Part shown: positions 58,881 to 64,000 of the stretch, piece by piece
Position numbering within the stretch: position 1 is the stretch's first letter
Layout: each line of letters opens with the position of its first letter
Assembly (NCBI RefSeq): GCF_025145845.1
Contig: NZ_CP102253.1
Span: forward strand, 2,728,001-2,792,000
Source: Alistipes shahii WAL 8301
GTDB lineage: Bacteria > Bacteroidota > Bacteroidia > Bacteroidales > Rikenellaceae
Length of the DNA stretch: 64,000 nucleotides
Direction: 5' to 3'
The notes under the pieces: model-generated
What the model saw: the letters and a program-made list of their open reading frames with translations, nothing else
What the model was told of the DNA's origin: nothing
The model's database searches: none
Position numbers and translations under genes: made by a program

Positions 58881-61199
58881 TTAATTCGAAGCAATGGCAT
58901 TGAACTCATTGCACCCTACATAACTATTAGATGCACTCTCTTTATCGCAACGATAGGTCATTCGGACAAAACGGCAAGAAACAGGCTTATAGAATTTCAC
59001 ATACTGCCAATCATCACCGCTCAAAGCCAAAGAGACGAAAGAATCCCCCGATTGCGAAACCCAATGCTGACCGTCTTCGCTCGTCTTCACGTCATAAAGC
59101 CGTAATACCTTATAATAGCCTAAACCATACATGGGACGGATGCGGAAACCTGCAAGCGTATGAACATTCACCATATCGACAGTCGCCGTCACGGAGCCGT
59201 TTGTAATATACCAGCCTGATTGATTCATCGCTATTGCTCCGTCGAACATTTGCGAAGAGACGAGCCCTTCTGCACCCGGAGCATCATAAGTCCATCCGCT
59301 CATATCCGCAATCACCGTACCGGGAACCCGCGTAGCATTTTCCTCAATATTCCCTTCCATCTTTTTGAATACCACGAATTTAACAACATCCTTATCTCCA
59401 ATGGTATTGAAATCCGCATTCCCGCCAAGATCGACTTTCAAAACCACCATCGATCCGTCCGACGTCAGTTTTTCATAATCAACAGCCTTAATCTCAACAG
59501 GGGTGGTCGCCTGACTATTTTTCGGAAGCAACAACTCGTCTGGAAGCGTTACATCATTCGCAGACATCGGGGTGTATTTCGTGCCGTGCTGTTTGTTATA
59601 ACTATCAACTAAGGCAGGATCAGCCACAATGGAAAATTTGCTATCGACAGGCACTCCGATGGAGGCCTGCAATTGCAACGTATAACCTTTCTTCTCAATG
59701 ACCATACCGTCTTCTCCTTGCATCACAGAGATTTCAGTCACCTGCTCCATTCCAGGAAGCGACAGAACACAAACCTGCTGCTTCGTCTTCAACTTAAGGT
59801 AACAAACCTCTTTGTCGGTATTGGCAGAAAAACCTGAATGCTTTGAGAAATCAACACGCACTGGAACCAAATATTCCTCATCACCCAACGCCGTCATATC
59901 TGTAATGCCTACTATAACTGGAGTCTCCGAATCCTGTGCCCCAGCCACGAAATGAAGCGGTCCGGAAAAAGAGACAAGTGCGGGATCCAGCGTTTTATAT
60001 TCCGTATAATAATAATTATTATAAGCAGTCACCAGACTGTTGTCCACAACCAGCGGAATATCTGCATCGGCTGTTGGTACGCCCGTCAACGATGCCGTCA
60101 ATGAGAACTGAACCCCTTCGCTCATGCCCGAAGGAAAGACCGGAATCTCGAAAGCGTACTCGCCTGCCTCGTTCAACGTAACCAAATTTTTCGAATAGTC
60201 CCCATGCGGGGCAGGATTTGCATACTGAATCGCCTGACGCATATATTTATAAGGCATATCCGAATGGCCATATTCATACTCCATGTGATAAGCGCCAAAG
60301 CCGCACGAAGTACCATTTACCGCAAAATCGGCCATGCCTTGCAACGACATCATCTGTTTGCCGGACAAGGTAGTATGAAGTATCCCGCCGCTTTTCCACA
60401 TAGATTCGAAATTTTCAGTAAAAATAAGCTGATCGGCTTTCCAGCCCACCCGTTCTGCACTTGCCGTACGGCTTGTCAATGATGTATAGCCCATGGTCGC
60501 AGACGAGCATCCATAAGCCTGCGAAACACCATAATTACAAAGCTCTGCAATACCCTGATCAAGAGCATCAATGTTACCATCGATCAGAAACAAACGCCCT
60601 GTCCCCGATTTAGGACCGATATACTGGCTCAACTCTTCGCAGAACTTCTTGAACAGTCCGGGCGTGGTATTCAGTGGTCCCAAATGGTCTGCAGCAGTCT
60701 CGAAATCAATATCAATACCGTCATATTGATATTTATCAATCGAATCCTTACCCCATGCTCTGGCATAATCTTTAAGAGACTCATCGGTGATCTGACCGTC
60801 AACCTTGAACTCTTCGGGAACATCTTTTGCTGAAATACAAAAAACAACCTTCGTTCCCAATACCTGCTGCACGAAAGCTTTGTCTTCGATCTGCTCCCGA
60901 CTCAGACTGTGCCACTGACTCCATATCGAAATAATATCCATCGAGTCGGGGGCACTGCGCAGGCGACTTTGTTCAGAAGGATTGATAGCTGTCCAAGAAC
61001 CAAACCAGCCGAAAGCGAGTTTGTGATCCGTTTTCTTGTAAGCACGCAAACGGGCATAATAAACATCGTCACGTACGATGGGCGACTGTAATTCCGGACG
61101 TTGGATTTGAACCGGCTCAGGAGTGGTCTGCTTCTCACAGGAAATGAACGCAATTCCACAAACGAGCGGCAACAGAAAATGTTTTATACTATTTTTCAT
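58881..61199 (-). CDS. GH18 endo-beta-N-acetylglucosaminidase-like lipoprotein with DUF1735 and discoidin-like modules
   Basis: 772 residues from the ATG at 61199 (an in-frame ATG at 61211 adds four residues). Lipobox AFISCEK. The GH18 barrel occupies about 30-350, with catalytic YDGIDIDFET whose last Glu (167) is the acid/base. Two DUF1735-type repeats follow (about 360-480 and 485-620; DNSLVTAYNNYYYTEYK, DPALVDSYNKQHGTKYTPM). A C-terminal F5/8-like domain ends the chain (RFVRMTYRCDKES). GH18 enzymes in N-glycan loci cut between the two core GlcNAc residues to release the glycan at the cell surface. Confidence 0.9.
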   Translation of the reverse strand: MKNSIKHFLLPLVCGIAFISCEKQTTPEPVQIQRPELQSPIVRDDVYYARLRAYKKTDHKLAFGWFGSWTAINPSEQSRLRSAPDSMDIISIWSQWHSLSREQIEDKAFVQQVLGTKVVFCISAKDVPEEFKVDGQITDESLKDYARAWGKDSIDKYQYDGIDIDFETAADHLGPLNTTPGLFKKFCEELSQYIGPKSGTGRLFLIDGNIDALDQGIAELCNYGVSQAYGCSSATMGYTSLTSRTASAERVGWKADQLIFTENFESMWKSGGILHTTLSGKQMMSLQGMADFAVNGTSCGFGAYHMEYEYGHSDMPYKYMRQAIQYANPAPHGDYSKNLVTLNEAGEYAFEIPVFPSGMSEGVQFSLTASLTGVPTADADIPLVVDNSLVTAYNNYYYTEYKTLDPALVSFSGPLHFVAGAQDSETPVIVGITDMTALGDEEYLVPVRVDFSKHSGFSANTDKEVCYLKLKTKQQVCVLSLPGMEQVTEISVMQGEDGMVIEKKGYTLQLQASIGVPVDSKFSIVADPALVDSYNKQHGTKYTPMSANDVTLPDELLLPKNSQATTPVEIKAVDYEKLTSDGSMVVLKVDLGGNADFNTIGDKDVVKFVVFKKMEGNIEENATRVPGTVIADMSGWTYDAPGAEGLVSSQMFDGAIAMNQSGWYITNGSVTATVDMVNVHTLAGFRIRPMYGLGYYKVLRLYDVKTSEDGQHWVSQSGDSFVSLALSGDDWQYVKFYKPVSCRFVRMTYRCDKESASNSYVGCNEFNAIASN

Positions 61200-61231
61200 A
61201 ATGAAATTCATTTGTGATTTCTATTCGACTT

Positions 61232-62806
61232 TTATCGGGCATCCCACCAAAGTCGGGTACCTCCACTGTCGGGTCCTCCCAACAAGCGCGTCGCAGCATT
61301 CACGGCTCCGGCGTTGTTCGCATACTCGCTCTTGGGGAAAATCACCCGTCGAATCTGCTTATTTTTGTCAATCGACGGATCGTTGCTATTTTCGTTAATC
61401 GGGAAAAGTTTCGGGAAACCCGTGCGACGGAACTCGGCCCATGCCTCCATCCCATTAGGGTAGAGGGCGATCCACTTTTGAGTAATGATTCGCTCCAACT
61501 CATTTCCATCTTCGGCCCACTTCACAGAAACGGTTCCTAATGCATTCTTTGAATACTTGGTCGGATTTTCCGACATATCTATGAATCGGGCAGGGGTCTT
61601 CATACTCTGCGCATAATCGGCAGCATCAGATGCGGACAATCCGTTCTCGAGAAACGACAGACGAATGCCCTCTTCATAATCGGATTTGGCCCCGCTCTTA
61701 TCGCCTTTCAGCAGTTTGAATTCCGCTTTCAGGAAAGCCACCTCCGAAGCAAGCAGCCAACGCATCGGAGTCTCACCGAAAATGTTTGGAGCGGACATCT
61801 TGGTATAAAATTTCTGTTCGGTCGACCCCAAACCGTTAACCACACCATGAAAACCTCCTCCGGTAATGGTCGCAGGTTGGAACATCTTCTCGCGGCGCGG
61901 ATCTTCATAACCATTCAGATACGAATCCATCGAAGCTCCCATACGGGCATCGTTGTAGGAGTTCCAAATCATTTCCAACGGATTGGTGACCGTAATCTGG
62001 CGATAAGTCTGCAACAAGGCATTCTCATCCGTCGAGGTGATGACCCCGCCCTCAATGGCTTCCTGCGCATATTGAAGGGCCAGGTCCGGCTCGACATAGC
62101 GGATACGCATCGCCAGACGCAGTTTGAGCGAACGGGCAAATTTCAGCCATTTGGCAAAATCCCCGCCATAAACGGCATCAACCTTCACCAACGCTTTGCT
62201 GTCGGGCGTTGTAGCAAGAAAATCTTCCAAAACGGAAATCGAATTATTGAGCGTCTGGAAAAAATGGTCGTAAAGTACATCTTGAGCATCATAAGGCGAG
62301 CGCGCCTCCCCGAAATGGAGTACAGGCAGGGGACCATACATATCGCTGGCCCGGTGAAGAGTCACAACCTTCAGAATATCTCCGACAGCCATCACCTCGC
62401 CGGCAACCAATCCCTGATCGTAGGCCGCTTTGAGTTGAAGCCATGCAGGCATCACTTGCGTAAATGCAACCGAAAAGACAGTACTGCGCCAATTATTCGT
62501 CAAATTATAAACGAGTGGATTGATACCACCCTCCCAATGATTGGCACATGCCATGTAACCGGCATAATGGTCTGCCAACAAGTTCCAACCTGTCTGATAA
62601 TTATTCACAGGAACCGTCGTTTCACCCGTAGTGGGATACATTGCATCCAGCTCCATGGAGGTGATCAATGTAGTCGGGTCGATTTGCTGTGCGGAATTCG
62701 GGTCGGTATTGAAATGCTCGAAATCGCCCGTACAAGATACCATTGTCAACAGCGAAGCCGTAACGAAAGCCAAACCAATTTTGGTTCTATATAAAGTATT
62801 TTTCAT
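61232..62806 (-). CDS. SusD/RagB-type glycan-binding outer-membrane lipoprotein
   Basis: 524 residues. Lipobox MVSCTGDFEHFNTDPNSA, the last part being the usual SusD-like start (FxxxNxDP). Helical tetratricopeptide-like body and the C-terminal NPTKYSKN...WIALYPNGMEAWAEFRRTGFPKLFP signature of the SusD/RagB group (SusD-like 2). It forms the lid on SusC and loads the oligosaccharide for TonB-driven import. Encoded 15 bases after the SusC gene, before GH18. Confidence 0.93.
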   Translation of the reverse strand: MKNTLYRTKIGLAFVTASLLTMVSCTGDFEHFNTDPNSAQQIDPTTLITSMELDAMYPTTGETTVPVNNYQTGWNLLADHYAGYMACANHWEGGINPLVYNLTNNWRSTVFSVAFTQVMPAWLQLKAAYDQGLVAGEVMAVGDILKVVTLHRASDMYGPLPVLHFGEARSPYDAQDVLYDHFFQTLNNSISVLEDFLATTPDSKALVKVDAVYGGDFAKWLKFARSLKLRLAMRIRYVEPDLALQYAQEAIEGGVITSTDENALLQTYRQITVTNPLEMIWNSYNDARMGASMDSYLNGYEDPRREKMFQPATITGGGFHGVVNGLGSTEQKFYTKMSAPNIFGETPMRWLLASEVAFLKAEFKLLKGDKSGAKSDYEEGIRLSFLENGLSASDAADYAQSMKTPARFIDMSENPTKYSKNALGTVSVKWAEDGNELERIITQKWIALYPNGMEAWAEFRRTGFPKLFPINENSNDPSIDKNKQIRRVIFPKSEYANNAGAVNAATRLLGGPDSGGTRLWWDAR

Positions 62807-62821
62807 GATGATTCTATCGTT

Positions 62822-64000
62822 TTAGAATTGAAGTCTCACGCTGAAACCGATTGTACGGACACTCGGCTGCATGAAAAAGTCGATTCCCTGATAATAAGTG
62901 CTTGTCGAAGCGGTCTGTTCGGGATCGAACGGAGCTTTGTTATAAAGCATCCAAAGGTTGCGGCCCACAAGCGACACCGTCGCCTGCATCTTGTTACGGA
63001 ACCATTTCGAAGGCAGGTCATAACCCAATGAAAGCTCCCGCAGACGCACGTTATCCATATCGTAGACATAACGAGCCAGCATGCCCATACCGTCGCCTGT
63101 ATTATTAAAGAACTCCTGAGCTCCGGAACCAGGAAGCATCTGATGTTCCGAAAGCTGAATCCCGTTTTCACGAGCATCAACCGAAGCTTCCGAAACCCCG
63201 AAGCGGTCCATCAAAGCTTGTGTCACCGACACACCGCGACCGCCGATGCGCGCATCGAACAATGCACCGAGTGAAATACCTTTCCAGGAGAACTGGTTAT
63301 TCCATCCCAAACGGGCACGCGCATCCGTATTTCCTGCATAAATCCAGGTGTCGGGATCGGTCGTCACCGTATTCGAGTTCGGATCGACATAAATGTTGCC
63401 TTTGTCATCGGTTTTAAGACCTGTCACATAGAAATCTCCGATAGAGCCGCCCTTTTTCAACTTAACCCGATAACCTCCGAAATCCATATTCACTTCCGGA
63501 AGATTCACTTCAGCTCCCGTTACGGGATCAATCGTTCCTTCGGGAACCAGTTCGCGAATCGTATTGCGGTTCATCGAAAAAGTGAAACTCGTCGACCATG
63601 AGAAATTCTTCCACGTGTTCTTATAGCCGGCAACAGCCTCAATACCCCAGTTATTGACTTTACCGGCATTCAAATAGGCCTTCTTGTAACCGGTCGAGGG
63701 AGGGGCGTCATAGCAGAACAACTGGTTATAAGTCGCCGTATTATAGTAAGTAAAATCAGCCCAGATCTTGTTGTCGAGAAACTTTGCATTCATACCTACT
63801 TCGAAAGATTTGGTACGCTCCGGACGCAAATGCGTAGCAGGAGCGATAGTTTCGGTTGTCACAACGCCTCCCTTGATCGAATAATTCCGTCCCGTAATGT
63901 AACGCTGCGGCGGGTTGCCGACCTCGGCGTACGAGGTCCGAATTTTAAGGAACGAAATGCCTGTTTTCGAAAGATCTGCCATCGACGAGATCACGGCAGA
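62822..64000 (-). CDS. SusC/RagA-type TonB-dependent outer-membrane receptor, C-terminal part (5' truncated by window edge)
   Basis: The frame is open to base 64000, so about 393 C-terminal residues are seen. They include barrel strands TKSFEVGMNAKFLDNKIWADFTYYNTATYNQ, WSTSFTFSMNRNTIRELVPEG and the end VRTIGFSVRLQF, with the terminal Phe needed for barrel insertion. The position before SusD and the strand pattern identify the SusC class (about 1000 residues in full). It pumps bound glycan through the outer membrane with TonB energy. Any promoter and regulator of the locus would lie beyond the window. Confidence 0.92.
   Translation of the reverse strand, partial: SAVISSMADLSKTGISFLKIRTSYAEVGNPPQRYITGRNYSIKGGVVTTETIAPATHLRPERTKSFEVGMNAKFLDNKIWADFTYYNTATYNQLFCYDAPPSTGYKKAYLNAGKVNNWGIEAVAGYKNTWKNFSWSTSFTFSMNRNTIRELVPEGTIDPVTGAEVNLPEVNMDFGGYRVKLKKGGSIGDFYVTGLKTDDKGNIYVDPNSNTVTTDPDTWIYAGNTDARARLGWNNQFSWKGISLGALFDARIGGRGVSVTQALMDRFGVSEASVDARENGIQLSEHQMLPGSGAQEFFNNTGDGMGMLARYVYDMDNVRLRELSLGYDLPSKWFRNKMQATVSLVGRNLWMLYNKAPFDPEQTASTSTYYQGIDFFMQPSVRTIGFSVRLQF

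Overview
The window looks like chromosome of a gut Bacteroidales bacterium. Alistipes (Rikenellaceae) is my best guess, by inference. The support is: many promoters with the Bacteroidetes -7 box TAnnTTTG, a SusC/SusD glycan locus, Bacteroidetes-restricted families (DUF4290, DUF4492, DUF1735), cytochrome bd, and a GC-rich core broken by AT-richer accessory DNA.

Layout. (1) 1-13133: an AT-richer integrated mobilizable element whose right end abuts the 3' end of an initiator tRNA-Met gene. It carries the end of a MobV-type relaxase, a compact defence operon (866-6541), a secreted serine protease with an unknown partner, a helicase-like ATPase and a tyrosine integrase. The defence operon encodes an HTH regulator, an amino-methyltransferase fused to a degenerate SNase-like domain, an MjaI-type restriction enzyme, a cytosine-C5 methyltransferase, a GHKL-ATPase/TIR fusion, a 41-codon ORF and Vsr. 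(2) 13345-18266: five-gene Hdr-like iron-sulfur redox operon. (3) 18345-23087: tlpA-like/lpxH/thyA/HAD/folA operon, then DUF4290. (4) 23280-31722: sigma-54 activator, gph-nhaC and DUF4492-cydAB, interleaved with long imperfect inverted repeats rich in GAACA/TGTTC palindromes. (5) 32099-37212: fabI, tRNA-Ser, HU, an aminotransferase, a FadL-type porin and tRNA-Arg. (6) 37237-38603: a defective IS3/IS150-type element. (7) 38772-47116: serine dehydratase, a small lipoprotein, about 2 kb of decayed DNA, a NifX-like protein with DUF4405, a FemAB-like transferase, MgtC and a GNAT-nitrilase fusion. (8) 47246-64000: an N-glycan utilization locus on the minus strand.

How the genes fit together. In the glycan locus SusC/SusD would capture and import N-glycans released by a GH18 endoglycosidase. 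GH20, two GH92 modules and a GH125 module (fused to one GH92) would trim GlcNAc and mannose. An MFS carrier would bring the Man-GlcNAc core into the cytoplasm for GH130 phosphorolysis. In the mobile element the two methyltransferases, the restriction enzyme, Vsr and the GHKL-TIR protein are nearly gap-free and probably form one defence island. The GHKL-TIR protein is the strongest candidate for an undescribed effector.
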